Below are positions 33,218 to 42,314 of a DNA stretch of 64,000 nucleotides, one piece after another; the stretch's first letter is position 1; every line of letters starts with the position of its first letter. The stretch covers positions 1 to 64,000 of the forward strand of contig VGSG01000009.1 in assembly GCA_016875095.1 (NCBI GenBank), written 5' to 3'. A model generated the notes under the pieces. That model was not told the origin of the DNA and ran no database searches. It saw nothing but the letters and a program-made list of their open reading frames with translations. This stretch comes from Deltaproteobacteria bacterium (lineage in GTDB: Bacteria; Desulfobacterota; Desulfomonilia; Desulfomonilales; Desulfomonilaceae). The translations under genes and the position numbers were made by a program.

Positions 33218-34780
33218 TCAGGCAAAGCGTTCCGGGTAGAGCCGCTTAAGCTCGTGTTTGACCACCTTGCCCGCAGCGTTCATCGGCAATTCCGGGATAA
33301 AATGTATGCCGCCTCTGGGCAGCTTAAAGTCGGCCAGCTTCTCTCTGAGCATGGCCATGAGCTGCTGATCGTCCGGGAGATCGTCCCCCTGTCCCAGCAC
33401 CACGAAGGCCACAGGGGTTTCGCCCCAGACCGCATGCGACCTTCCCACGACCGCAGCCTGGAGCACCGCGGGATGGGACTGCAGGGCATCCTCGATCTCC
33501 TTCGGGTAAACGTTGAATCCACCGCTGATGATCAGCTCCTTCTTGCGGTCGACGAGGAAAATGTAGCCCTCGTGGTCCATGTACCCCACGTCCCCGGTAT
33601 GGTGCCATCCGTGGCGAAGAGCTTCCTCAGTGAGTTCGGGTTGCCGCCAATACCCGGCCATGACATTGGTTCCCCTAATCACGATCTCGCCGATCTCGCC
33701 CGGGGGGAGTTCCCGGTCTTCGTCATTGAAGATGCGGACCTCGGCATTGATGCTTTCGTGGCCGATGGAACGCAGCCTGGCTTCCATTTCAGGTGACCCA
33801 TCCAGCATGTGGTCGTGTTCATCCAGGAAAGCGATGTACCCCGGAGAGGTCTCCGTGGCGCCGCACGCGCCCACGAAACGCCAGTCAAACCGCGCCAGGG
33901 CACGCTTGAGCACGGTTATCGGCATGGGAGCGGAACCGTAGCAGACGGTGCGCAGGCTGGAGAGGTCGAAGTCCGAGAGCTGCGGGCATTCCAGGAGCTT
34001 CAGGAGCATTACGGGGATCAAGAATGCGGTGGTGACCCGCTCGCGCTCGATCGTGGCCAGATAGTCCACGGGGTCGAACTTGTTCAACAAAACCACCGTA
34101 TTGCCGCGGAAGGTGCTCGCCAGGACGGTGCCCACGCCGGCGGCTTGATATATGGGCGCGGCCACCAGCGCCACGTCGGCGCCACGGGTGCGACGCGAGA
34201 TGGCCGAGGCGTGAGCGGACGAGAAGAGGTTCCGGTGAGTCCACATAACCCCTTTGGGCCGGCCTGTGGTTCCGCTGGTGTAAATGAGGCCCGCAAGGTC
34301 GTCGTCTCCACGGACGGGCTCGATCCGCTCTGCGGACTGGCCTTCCAGTATGGTTTCAAAGGAGTCAGCCTCACCACCGCCGATAACAAAAAGATTTCTT
34401 CCAACATGCAAATTGGGGACTCCCGCAAGCTTGGCCAAGTATTCTTCGCCTGCTATTACCAAAGCGGGCTCCGCATCCGCGACGATAGCCGCCACTTCCG
34501 GCAGGGCCAGGCGGGTATTCACAGGGCAGAAAACTCCCCCGGCTTTCAGAGCGCCAAAGAAGGCTTCCACATTTTCGATCGCGTTGTGGTTGAGGATGCA
34601 GACTCGGTCACCGGGGCGCAACCCGCGTGCAAGAAGACCACGCGCCAATTGATTGGCGCGGCGGTTGAATTGACCGAACGTAAGTCGCCGAGAACCCTCC
34701 GCCAAATAGATCTTATCACCATGATTCTTGGCGTGCTTCTCGGAAACATAGGAGAAGAGCATCGTGTTCGCGGATTGCAT
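33218..34780 (-). CDS. Acyl-CoA synthetase (AMP-forming) 1
   Basis: 520 residues with the complete ANL-fold motifs: LIYTSGTTGRPKGVMWTH (P-loop), YGSAPMP, GACGATETSPG, HHTGDVGYMDHEGYIFLVDRKKE (hinge) and LPMNAAGKVVKHELK with the catalytic Lys. The family is that of fatty-acid/aryl-CoA ligases such as FadK- and benzoate-like enzymes. It makes an acyl-CoA from acid, ATP and CoA. It starts 8 bp after the next ligase gene, so two ligases are translated back to back; they are only distant relatives and probably accept different acids. Confidence 0.9.
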   Translation of the reverse strand: MQSANTMLFSYVSEKHAKNHGDKIYLAEGSRRLTFGQFNRRANQLARGLLARGLRPGDRVCILNHNAIENVEAFFGALKAGGVFCPVNTRLALPEVAAIVADAEPALVIAGEEYLAKLAGVPNLHVGRNLFVIGGGEADSFETILEGQSAERIEPVRGDDDLAGLIYTSGTTGRPKGVMWTHRNLFSSAHASAISRRTRGADVALVAAPIYQAAGVGTVLASTFRGNTVVLLNKFDPVDYLATIERERVTTAFLIPVMLLKLLECPQLSDFDLSSLRTVCYGSAPMPITVLKRALARFDWRFVGACGATETSPGYIAFLDEHDHMLDGSPEMEARLRSIGHESINAEVRIFNDEDRELPPGEIGEIVIRGTNVMAGYWRQPELTEEALRHGWHHTGDVGYMDHEGYIFLVDRKKELIISGGFNVYPKEIEDALQSHPAVLQAAVVGRSHAVWGETPVAFVVLGQGDDLPDDQQLMAMLREKLADFKLPRGGIHFIPELPMNAAGKVVKHELKRLYPERFA

Positions 34781-34788
34781 GTGTTCTC

Positions 34789-36330
34789 CTATGAAAAGGA
34801 ACTATCAGGCTCCAGATTGTCCCGGAGCACTCTTTTCAGGACCTTGCCGGCCGGCGAGCGGGGCAGGGCGGCCACGAACGTGACGGATCGCGGCTTCTTG
34901 AATCCGGCCAACTTATCCTTGCAATGGAGAATGATTTCCTCCTGCGTGCACAATACGCCGGGCTTGAGCGCCACCGCTGCGTGAACTCGTTGTCCCCAGA
35001 TAGGATCCGGCGCGCCCACCACGGCAACCTCTTGCACTTTTGGATGAGTTGCCAGGACTTCCTCGATTTCGCGGGGATAGATGTTTTCACCTCCGCTGAT
35101 GATCATGTCCTTCTTACGATCCCGAATGTAGAGGAACCCGTCTTGATCCATTTCGCCCAAATCGCCCGTATGGAGCCAGCCGTCCGTGAACGCTTCCTGA
35201 GTGGCCACGGGGTTTTGGTAATAGCCGCTCGTAACGTTGGGCCCTCGAACCAAGATCTCGCCTATTTGACCGGCGGGAAGATCGCGACCCAGCTCATCAA
35301 CGATCCGCGCCTCCACACTGTGGAAAGGCTTACCGACCGAATCGGTCTTGCTGAGGGCGTCCGCAGGCTTGAGAGTGGAAATGACGGCCATTGTTTCGGT
35401 CATGCCGTAAGTTTCGCCTAGCTTGGCGTTGGGAAAGACTTCCATGAGCCGGCGCTTCGTATGGGTCGGCATCGGCTCGGCCCCCGAGCCCAAAGAACGA
35501 ACCGAAGAGGTATCGTACCGATCCAGGTCGGGCAATTGCAGGATAAAGTTCCATACAGTGGGCGGGAACACGAGCCGATTGATTCGTTCCCTTTGCACGG
35601 TCTCCATGAGCGAGGCAGGATCGAACTTGGCCATGGAAACAGTGGAGCATCCCAGGTAGAGGTTTGTCACGAGCAGGGCAAATGCGGCGACATGAAATAG
35701 AGGAAACACGAGAGCCACTCGGTAATCCGGGGCCAAATCCACCTCTCCCGCCGCGGCTGCCGCGGCCCATATACAGGAGCGATGAGAATGGATTACCCCC
35801 TTGGGCTTGCCTGTTGTTCCGGCCGTGTACATGATACAGGCCGCGTCGCTTTCCATCAGATCGGGCCACTCAAAGCCCGCCGAGTCGGCCTCTTGCAGGG
35901 CTTCCAGGCTCTCTTCCGTCGGGAGAGGCTGTCCCCCGCTCACCACCCACCGGCCCACCCGGGGCGTGCCGGGGCGCACCTTATCCACTACCGGCCGAAA
36001 CTGATGATCGTAGACGAACACGTTCGCGTCCGAGTTCTTGACGATATAGCTCAACTCGTCGGCGGCGAGGCGCACGTTCAACGGTGCCAACACCGCTCCC
36101 AGCTTCATGAGCGCCAGGTAGAGTTCAAGCACGGTCCGTCCGTTGAGAAAAAGGGTAGCGATCCGGTCGCCTTTCTTGACGCCCATCGCATGTAGGGCCC
36201 GAGCGAGCCGATTGGAATTCTCCAACCACTCGCGGTAGCGCAGGCGACCTGTTTCGGAGACAATCGCCTCTTTGTCCGGGCACTTCCGAGCCGCACGTTC
36301 CAGCAAGTAAGGTATGGTCATCTGGAGCAT
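34789..36330 (-). CDS. Acyl-CoA synthetase (AMP-forming) 2
   Basis: 513 residues. The P-loop is IMYTAGTTGKPKGVIHSH, followed by GSGAEPMPTHTKRRLME, GETYGMTETMAV, HTGDLGEMDQDGFLYIRDRKKD and LPRSPAGKVLKRVLRDNL with the catalytic Lys. All core motifs are intact. It lies 46 bp downstream of an acyl-CoA dehydrogenase gene on the same strand. Substrate class cannot be settled from sequence. Confidence 0.9.
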   Translation of the reverse strand: MLQMTIPYLLERAARKCPDKEAIVSETGRLRYREWLENSNRLARALHAMGVKKGDRIATLFLNGRTVLELYLALMKLGAVLAPLNVRLAADELSYIVKNSDANVFVYDHQFRPVVDKVRPGTPRVGRWVVSGGQPLPTEESLEALQEADSAGFEWPDLMESDAACIMYTAGTTGKPKGVIHSHRSCIWAAAAAAGEVDLAPDYRVALVFPLFHVAAFALLVTNLYLGCSTVSMAKFDPASLMETVQRERINRLVFPPTVWNFILQLPDLDRYDTSSVRSLGSGAEPMPTHTKRRLMEVFPNAKLGETYGMTETMAVISTLKPADALSKTDSVGKPFHSVEARIVDELGRDLPAGQIGEILVRGPNVTSGYYQNPVATQEAFTDGWLHTGDLGEMDQDGFLYIRDRKKDMIISGGENIYPREIEEVLATHPKVQEVAVVGAPDPIWGQRVHAAVALKPGVLCTQEEIILHCKDKLAGFKKPRSVTFVAALPRSPAGKVLKRVLRDNLEPDSSFS

Positions 36331-36376
36331 TGGGCACGCCTCATGGCTTGGTCCCGATCGGCGCGAAGATCGGAGG

Positions 36377-37540
36377 TTAATCCTTCAGGAGTTCCCTTGC
36401 AATGATCATCTTCTGGATCTCGGAGGCGCCGCCGCCGATTTCCACCAGTTTTGCGTCGCGCAGGTAGCGCTCCACAGGATACTCACGCATGTAGCCGTAA
36501 CCACCGTGGATCTGGATCGCGTCCAGAGCAGCGCGGGTGGCCATGACCGAAGCGAAGTACTTGGCCATGGAGGCTTCCTTGGTCAACTTGCGACCCTGAT
36601 CCACCAGCGGACACAACGAGTAGGTGTAGCGCCGCGCCATATCCAGCCGAGTCGCCATTTCTGCGATCATGTTCCGAACAAGCTGGAAGTTGCCGATGAG
36701 CTGGCCGAATTGCCGACGCTCTCGGGCGTACTTCACCGAGCATTCCAGGCAGGCTTGCGCAATGCCGATACTGGTCATGGCCCCCAGTACGCGCTCTTCG
36801 TCCAGCGCCTCAAAAAGTATCGTGAATCCGTCTCCTTCTGGGCCGAGGATCTGCTCCGGCCCGACCTCCACCTCGTCCAGGAAGACTTCGCCGGTCGGCG
36901 AGCAGCGCATACCCATTTTCTGAAAAGGCGGGCCGGTGGACAGACCCTTCATCCCCCGCTCCAGAATGAAGAGCGCGCCCCCTTGCGCGCCGTGAGTGCC
37001 GTGCTCCCGAGCCACCACCAGGAAATAGCGAGCCTCGGGGGCATTGGTTATGAAGGTCTTGGAGCCTTTCAGCGCATAGGCCGCGCCTTTCCGGGTGTAG
37101 GCGGTCCGCAGGGCGAGCGCGTCGGAGCCGGCCTCGGGCTCGGTCAGACAGAAGGCCGCGAGCGCCTCGCCAGCGATCACCGGCGGTATGTACGTGGATT
37201 TTTGTCGGTCCGTCCCATACTTGGAAATGAAATACGCGAAGTTGGTGGTGCACATGTTCACGGACATGCCGAAGCCCGCGGCCACGCGACAGAATTCCTC
37301 CTTGATAAGCGCGTTGGTCAGCAAATCAGCGCCACCGCCGCCGTACTCAACCGGCGAAGTGGACCCGATCAGGCCGTTCTCACCAGCCTTCCGGTACACA
37401 TCCATGGGAAATCGTTCGTTCTCGTCGATCTCGCGCGCAATGGGCGCGAGCTCCTTCTCCGCGAACTTCCTCACAGTTTCGCGCACCATGCGATGCTCTT
37501 CAGAGAGCAATTCGTCCCACAGAATCCTCATGTCGGTCAT
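36377..37540 (-). CDS. Acyl-CoA dehydrogenase, isovaleryl-CoA-dehydrogenase-like active site
   Basis: 387 residues with [36 protein letters not shown] and [21 protein letters not shown]. At the site where most family members have the catalytic Glu, this one reads [12 protein letters not shown] (Gly). A Glu in [14 protein letters not shown], which matches the alternative base of isovaleryl- and long-chain enzymes, is present. It is therefore probably active on a branched or bulky acyl-CoA. It starts 6 bp after maoC. An internal ATG at 37531 is an alternative start. Confidence 0.88.
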   Translation of the reverse strand: MTDMRILWDELLSEEHRMVRETVRKFAEKELAPIAREIDENERFPMDVYRKAGENGLIGSTSPVEYGGGGADLLTNALIKEEFCRVAAGFGMSVNMCTTNFAYFISKYGTDRQKSTYIPPVIAGEALAAFCLTEPEAGSDALALRTAYTRKGAAYALKGSKTFITNAPEARYFLVVAREHGTHGAQGGALFILERGMKGLSTGPPFQKMGMRCSPTGEVFLDEVEVGPEQILGPEGDGFTILFEALDEERVLGAMTSIGIAQACLECSVKYARERRQFGQLIGNFQLVRNMIAEMATRLDMARRYTYSLCPLVDQGRKLTKEASMAKYFASVMATRAALDAIQIHGGYGYMREYPVERYLRDAKLVEIGGGASEIQKMIIARELLKD

Positions 37541-37546
37541 GTCCTC

Positions 37547-38002
37547 TCAGGCGCCGGCCGGCTTTCTTCTGGCGATAAGAGCGGTGGTCGTGCCGGTTTG
37601 GACCACCTGGCCATGCTGATTTATCAACTCTTTTTCAAATGTCAGTACGCCCCGGTCCGGTTTAGAGGTATCTCTGAGATCTTTCACTCGTTGCATTACT
37701 CGCAGGGTGTCGCCGATCTTGATGGGATGGTGAAAATTCCACGTCATACCCAGGAACGCCAAGAGGGTCCCATCCGTGATGCCCAGCATTTGCGAGAGCC
37801 CCGCATGGATGACAATTCCCAGCAAACCATGTGCGATGCGCTCGCCAAAGGGGCTCTTCTTGGCGAATTCAACGTCCGTGTGCAACGCGTTGGTATCCCA
37901 GGAGAGCGCCGCGAAGTTGACAATGTCCGCCTCGGTTACCGTGCGGCCTTTGGTCACGAATTCCTGCCCGAGGTGAAAATCTTCAAAATACAACGGTTCC
38001 AT
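37547..38002 (-). CDS. MaoC-family (R)-enoyl-CoA hydratase
   Basis: 151 residues with a single hot-dog fold. The hydratase-2 motif is visible as ALSWDTNALHTDVEFAKKSPFGERIAHG, read in two parts at about 31-43 and 44-58, with the catalytic Asp and His. It adds water to an enoyl-CoA produced by the adjacent acyl-CoA dehydrogenase. Gap to the upstream ligase gene 20 bp. Confidence 0.88.
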   Translation of the reverse strand: MEPLYFEDFHLGQEFVTKGRTVTEADIVNFAALSWDTNALHTDVEFAKKSPFGERIAHGLLGIVIHAGLSQMLGITDGTLLAFLGMTWNFHHPIKIGDTLRVMQRVKDLRDTSKPDRGVLTFEKELINQHGQVVQTGTTTALIARRKPAGA

Positions 38003-38022
38003 TTAGTTCCACCTTGTGCGCT

Positions 38023-39591
38023 TCATCTTCGCCATGATTCGGTGCTCGGCCTCTCGCTGGAGGCGCAGAACCATTCTCTGAGAACTCTCTTGAGGACCTT
38101 GCCTCCGAAGGTCCCCTTGGGCAGCTCGTCAACGAAATGAATGGCGCTCGGCTTCTTGTAGCCAGCCAGGTGTTCCCCGCAATACCGCTCCACGTCTTCC
38201 GCCGTAAGATTGCTGCCCTGCGCCGGAACGATCACCGCGCACACGGATTCACCCCATTTCGGGTGCGGAATCCCGATGACAGCGGCCTCAGCAATGCCCG
38301 GATGCCGAGCCAACACCTCTTCCACTTCCTTGGAGTACACGTTCAGCCCGCCGGTCTTGATCATGTCCTTGAGCCGATCAACCATATAGAGGTAGCCTCG
38401 CTCGTCGTGCTTGCCCACGTCACCGGTATGCAGCCATCCGCCCCGCAGGGTCCGTTCCGTCTCCGCGGGCTCCTTGTAGTAACCTTTGAACACGGTGGGC
38501 CCTCTCACAATGATTTCTCCCGGTTCCCCCGCCGGGAGATCCTGGTCCGCGGCATCCACGATACGGACCTCAGTGCACATGTACGCTCTGCCCACGCTTC
38601 CCCAATCCAGCGGCCGGTCCCAAGGCTTGAGCACCGTCACGGCAGGTGAGGCCTCGGTCAACGCGTACGAACTGTAGTACGCGGCGTTCGGCCACAAGTC
38701 CGCTTGGATCTCTTCCATTTCCGTCGGCGTGAGCACTCCTTGGGTATTGAGCCATCTGGTCATTGAGGTGGTGTCACGGCGCTTGGTGCGGTTTGCAGCC
38801 AGGAGCATTCGATAGATCGTGGGATTCCCCACCACGAAAGTCGTACGGTAACGCTCCACGTAGTCCAGGTACCCGTCGGGCTCGAACTTCCTGCTCCCAA
38901 TAAAGGTAGCCCCAGCGTACATGTATGCGAGGAAACGGCTCATCGCAGCCGCGTGGTACATCTGCATGGGGTAGAAGATCGTATCTTCGGGGGAGGGGCT
39001 GTGATTTTCGGTCGTTACCGATATGATGTTCCACAACAGGTTCTTGTGGCTCAGAACCGCGCCTTTGGGCGTTCCGGTCGTTCCGCCTGTAAACAGGATA
39101 AAAGCGTCGTCATCCTCCTCAAGGCGCGATGTAGGCTCCTGATCGCTGCCGGCGCCGATTAGATCCTCGTAGCTCAGGGCAAACTCGGGGGCCTTTTCCC
39201 CAAAGCAGACCACTTGCGCCAATTCGGGAAGCCCCGCTAGCAGCTCCTCCGCGATCACGCTGAATTCGAGGTCAAAGATCAGGGCAGAGCAATCCGTCGA
39301 CCGAATTTGGCGTTCAATTTCTCCCGGTTTCTCACGAGAATCCAAGGGAACGGTGACCAGACCCTTCTTCAGGTTTCCGAGAAACACCTCCATAAGGCTC
39401 AAGCAATTGTTGGAGAGCGTGGCCACATGAGTTCCTTGAGTCATCCCAAGACCCTCGCAGGCGTTACTCCAGCGGTTGACCCGTCGGTTCAGTTCCGCGT
39501 ACGTCGCGCTGCGCTCATCATCCATGCACGCGATCTTTTTCGGGAACTTGCGGGCTGAACGGGCAAACGCCTCGCCCAACGTCATCTCCAT
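38023..39591 (-). CDS. Acyl-CoA synthetase (AMP-forming) 3
   Basis: 522 residues. Motifs: ILFTGGTTGTPKGAVLSH, YALTEASPAV, HTGDVGKHDERGYLYMVDRLKD and LPKGTFGGKVLKRVLREWF with the catalytic Lys. The hinge Arg is followed by Leu rather than Lys (DRLKD), a mild variation seen in fatty-acid-type ligases. The last 15 residues or so are hydrophilic. It lies between the BKACE gene and maoC and may activate a product released by the BKACE, but this is inference. Confidence 0.88.
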   Translation of the reverse strand: MEMTLGEAFARSARKFPKKIACMDDERSATYAELNRRVNRWSNACEGLGMTQGTHVATLSNNCLSLMEVFLGNLKKGLVTVPLDSREKPGEIERQIRSTDCSALIFDLEFSVIAEELLAGLPELAQVVCFGEKAPEFALSYEDLIGAGSDQEPTSRLEEDDDAFILFTGGTTGTPKGAVLSHKNLLWNIISVTTENHSPSPEDTIFYPMQMYHAAAMSRFLAYMYAGATFIGSRKFEPDGYLDYVERYRTTFVVGNPTIYRMLLAANRTKRRDTTSMTRWLNTQGVLTPTEMEEIQADLWPNAAYYSSYALTEASPAVTVLKPWDRPLDWGSVGRAYMCTEVRIVDAADQDLPAGEPGEIIVRGPTVFKGYYKEPAETERTLRGGWLHTGDVGKHDERGYLYMVDRLKDMIKTGGLNVYSKEVEEVLARHPGIAEAAVIGIPHPKWGESVCAVIVPAQGSNLTAEDVERYCGEHLAGYKKPSAIHFVDELPKGTFGGKVLKRVLREWFCASSERPSTESWRR

Positions 39592-39645
39592 CTTTCCGTT
39601 CTCCTCGGGATCTTGCCCTCCGTCGGTCCATACCGAGACTTGGCG

Positions 39646-40488
39646 TCAACCCTTGTTGAGCAGCGGCATCATCTGTCTTGCTTCCTCAACCGTGGCCGGC
39701 TCCTTGCCAAGTTCCCTGACTATGCGCACCGCCTTTTCCACGAGTTCCGCGTTGCTCTTGGCCGGTAATCCCCGAGAAAGGAAGACGTTGTCTTCAAAAC
39801 CCACACGCAGGCCGCCTCCCAGGAGCACCGCCATCGCTCCCATGGTGAAATGATGCCTTCCGATCCCGATGGCCTGCCAGGAATACGTCGGGTCCAGGCT
39901 CTCGCACATGACCAGAAGGTTCTTACAGGTCGCGGGAATGCCGCCGATCACCCCCATAACGAAGCTGAACCGGTACGGGGGCTCCAGGAATCCCTGCCTT
40001 CGCACCCAGTATTCCACGTTATGGATCATGGACAGGTCGTAAGCCTCGAATTCCGGCATCACCTTCAACTCTTTCATTCGCTGGGCGTACTGCTCGATCG
40101 TATCGGGAGTATTAGGAAACAGCTTACGCCCGAAATTCATGGAGCCCGCGTTGAGTGACGCTGAGTCGGGCATAAGCTCTTCAACCGGCCTCAACCGCTC
40201 TTCGACGCTTAGGCCCAAGGTGGTTGCGCCACCACCGGTGGTTATCTGTGTAATGATCGGGCACGCAGCCTTCACCGCGGCCAGATACGCCCTGAATACC
40301 TCCAGGTCCGAGGTGGGTTTGCCCGTGTCAGGCTCCCGCGCGTGCAAGTGGACCATTGCCGCGCCGGCCTCATAAGATCGACGCGTCTCTTCCGCCACTT
40401 CTTCCGGCGTGTATGGGATGTTGGGATTATCCGCGCGCGTTGATATGCTTCCCGTGGGCGCCACCGTTATGACTACCTTGTCGTTCAT
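39646..40488 (-). CDS. BKACE (beta-keto acid cleavage) enzyme 2
   Basis: 280 residues. Zinc-ligand motif MVHLHAREPDTGKPT (about 45-59), a Gly-rich TTGGGATT loop, and RVGFEDNVFLSRG near the end are intact. It is expected to transfer the acyl part of a beta-keto acid to CoA from acetyl-CoA, releasing acetoacetate. The first BKACE of the window (10534-11367) has clearly different substrate-loop residues, so the two should differ in specificity. Neighbours: DUF35 gene (34 bp upstream) and ligase 3. Confidence 0.9.
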   Translation of the reverse strand: MNDKVVITVAPTGSISTRADNPNIPYTPEEVAEETRRSYEAGAAMVHLHAREPDTGKPTSDLEVFRAYLAAVKAACPIITQITTGGGATTLGLSVEERLRPVEELMPDSASLNAGSMNFGRKLFPNTPDTIEQYAQRMKELKVMPEFEAYDLSMIHNVEYWVRRQGFLEPPYRFSFVMGVIGGIPATCKNLLVMCESLDPTYSWQAIGIGRHHFTMGAMAVLLGGGLRVGFEDNVFLSRGLPAKSNAELVEKAVRIVRELGKEPATVEEARQMMPLLNKG

Positions 40489-40522
40489 GGTCCACCTTCA
40501 GGGTCTCTTGAGGTCCTCGGAG

Positions 40523-41068
40523 CTACTCAATCGGCTTGAAGTAGAAGTCGGTTATGGAGCCGTGGCGCTCCTCACGGAACACGGCCTTTACTCTAGTTCC
40601 GACCGCGATCTTCCGCACGTCTTCCACCTCCATGTTCGTCATCAAGAGGAAATCGGTTCCGTCGAGCTGCACGTACGCGCAAATAAACGGAAGCTTCTTG
40701 ATAAATGCGCTGGTGGTGTAATGCTGAACAGTGCAGGCTCGTATGACGCCGGTCCCTTCGAGTCGGACCCATTCCGTGGGCTGGTAGCAGTCATTGCAGT
40801 GCGATCGAGGAGGGCAATAAACTTTGCCGCACTCGTTGCAGCGAGCCCCATAGATCGCCTTGTTTTCGCGGAGTTCTCGAAAGAAGCGCGACTGTTGGCC
40901 GTAGCTATACTTGAAGAGGATTTCCATCTTATCCGGGACCTCAAGGGGAGCGTCCACAGGATTTTGCCCGGACAGTTCAGCTTCAAACTCTCTCCTGAGG
41001 TGGTCACTAGGAATGCCGTACTTCCGATGGTGGAATTGATACCAAGCTTCTCTCTCTTTTTCGTCCAT
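40523..41068 (-). CDS. DUF35 protein (Zn ribbon + OB fold), thiolase partner
   Basis: 181 residues. An extended helical start (1-65) precedes the zinc ribbon (Cys pairs in ARCNECGKVYCPPRSHCNDC) and an OB fold (WVRLEGTGVIRACTVQHYTT). Such proteins bind thiolase-fold partners and probably guide the acyl-CoA; examples are the ChsH2 DUF35 domain with Ltp2, and archaeal thiolase/HMG-CoA synthase complexes. It begins 9 bp after the thiolase-like gene, which supports a stable pair. Confidence 0.85.
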   Translation of the reverse strand: MDEKEREAWYQFHHRKYGIPSDHLRREFEAELSGQNPVDAPLEVPDKMEILFKYSYGQQSRFFRELRENKAIYGARCNECGKVYCPPRSHCNDCYQPTEWVRLEGTGVIRACTVQHYTTSAFIKKLPFICAYVQLDGTDFLLMTNMEVEDVRKIAVGTRVKAVFREERHGSITDFYFKPIE

Positions 41069-41077
41069 AGGGATCTC

Positions 41078-42268
41078 CTAGTTTTCCAGGACAAGACAGA
41101 CGGTCCACGTGCAGAGCGTGCCGCCGATACTCTGCACCAGTCCTCGTCGGGCATTGGGCGCTTGACGTTCCCCGGCTTGTCCGCGCAGATGCGTGGCTAT
41201 CTCAAAAGTCTGCATGATTCCGGTCGCGCCCACCGCGTGACCGCAACCGATCAGACCCCCACTCAAGTTGACCGGAATCTCGCCACCGGGCATTACCGCG
41301 CCTTCGTCGATCAAGTCGCCCCCGCGACCTTCTTCGCAAAAGAAGCAGTCCTCATAAGCCATGATCTCCGTTCCCGTGAAGGCGTCATGAAGCTCGGCGA
41401 GGTCCAACTCTTTCAAGGGGTTGGTGATCCCCGCCATCTCATAGGCTTTTCTTGCCGCGACGCGTGATGACTCGTAGGTGTAGATGTTCGGCCGATTGCC
41501 CGGCATCACATAATCCACGGAAGCTCCCAGGCCGCCGATCCACACCGGATTGTCGGTGATCTCATGCGCGACCTTCTTGGAAGCCAGTATCACCGCGGCC
41601 GCGCCTTCGGTGTACAGGCAGTTGTCGTAGAACCTGAATGGCTCCACGATCATTCTGGAGTTCAAGACATCTTCCACGGTGATGATCTTCGGGGACTGGG
41701 CCACGGGATTCTTGGTGGCGTTGAAGTGGTTTTTCACCGAGACTTTGGCCATTTGCTCGTCAGTGGGGTTTCCGTACTTCTCCCGGTGAGCGACCACTGC
41801 CAGCGCGAACCCTGAGGCTGCAGTTCTGCCCGCGGGGTTGTCATAGGTCATGTCCGCGGTGTAGAGAATGGCCCGCAAGACCTCCGGCGTAGCCATCGCG
41901 ACCTCGTAGTTGTAGCAGTCCGCGCACTTTTCGACGCCTAACACCAGGCAGATATCATAGAGGCCGCTGGCCACTTCCGCGTACCCGATCCTCAGGGCCG
42001 CGCCGCCGGTGGCGCCACCGGAATTGACCCTCACCATGGGCTTGAGTCCCAAGCCCAGGTAGTCATGGACAAACGCGTCCGGCTGGTATTGGCGTTGAAA
42101 GAAATCGTTATAGATGCCGTATACCGCGCAATCTATTCGATCTTTATCGACGCCTGCATCCTCCAGGGCCATTTTGGCCGCGTCAAAAGCCAGCTCGTAG
42201 TACGTCTTGTCAACCCATCTGGCTTTGAATTTGGTGCAGCCCATGCCTACAATGGCTACGTCTCTCAT
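41078..42268 (-). CDS. Thiolase-like protein lacking the nucleophilic Cys (Ltp2-like)
   Basis: 396 residues of the SCP-x/thiolase superfamily. By alignment with its relative at 26705-27892, whose Cys86 is in NENWCASGHVA, this protein reads RVNSGGATGGAALR, with Gly85 in the nucleophile position. The later motifs ELHDAFTGTEIMAYED and GLIGCGHAVGATGIMQ are kept. Loss of the Cys rules out normal thiolysis. The best-known precedent for a thiolase fold working with a DUF35 partner in a non-thiolase reaction is the Ltp2 retro-aldolase of steroid side-chain breakdown. It directly follows the TRAP permease gene (46 bp) and precedes the DUF35 gene. Confidence 0.8.
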   Translation of the reverse strand: MRDVAIVGMGCTKFKARWVDKTYYELAFDAAKMALEDAGVDKDRIDCAVYGIYNDFFQRQYQPDAFVHDYLGLGLKPMVRVNSGGATGGAALRIGYAEVASGLYDICLVLGVEKCADCYNYEVAMATPEVLRAILYTADMTYDNPAGRTAASGFALAVVAHREKYGNPTDEQMAKVSVKNHFNATKNPVAQSPKIITVEDVLNSRMIVEPFRFYDNCLYTEGAAAVILASKKVAHEITDNPVWIGGLGASVDYVMPGNRPNIYTYESSRVAARKAYEMAGITNPLKELDLAELHDAFTGTEIMAYEDCFFCEEGRGGDLIDEGAVMPGGEIPVNLSGGLIGCGHAVGATGIMQTFEIATHLRGQAGERQAPNARRGLVQSIGGTLCTWTVCLVLEN

Positions 42269-42314
42269 GACTCCTCCTTGAACACGACTCCCCTCATCTT
42301 TACTTGCCCTAGTG

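Noticed and set aside
36314-38140. Long plus-strand open frame of about 600 codons opposite the acyl-CoA dehydrogenase and MaoC genes
   Set aside because: It is antisense to well-conserved genes, has no recognisable domain, and its composition is that of a GC-rich shadow frame.
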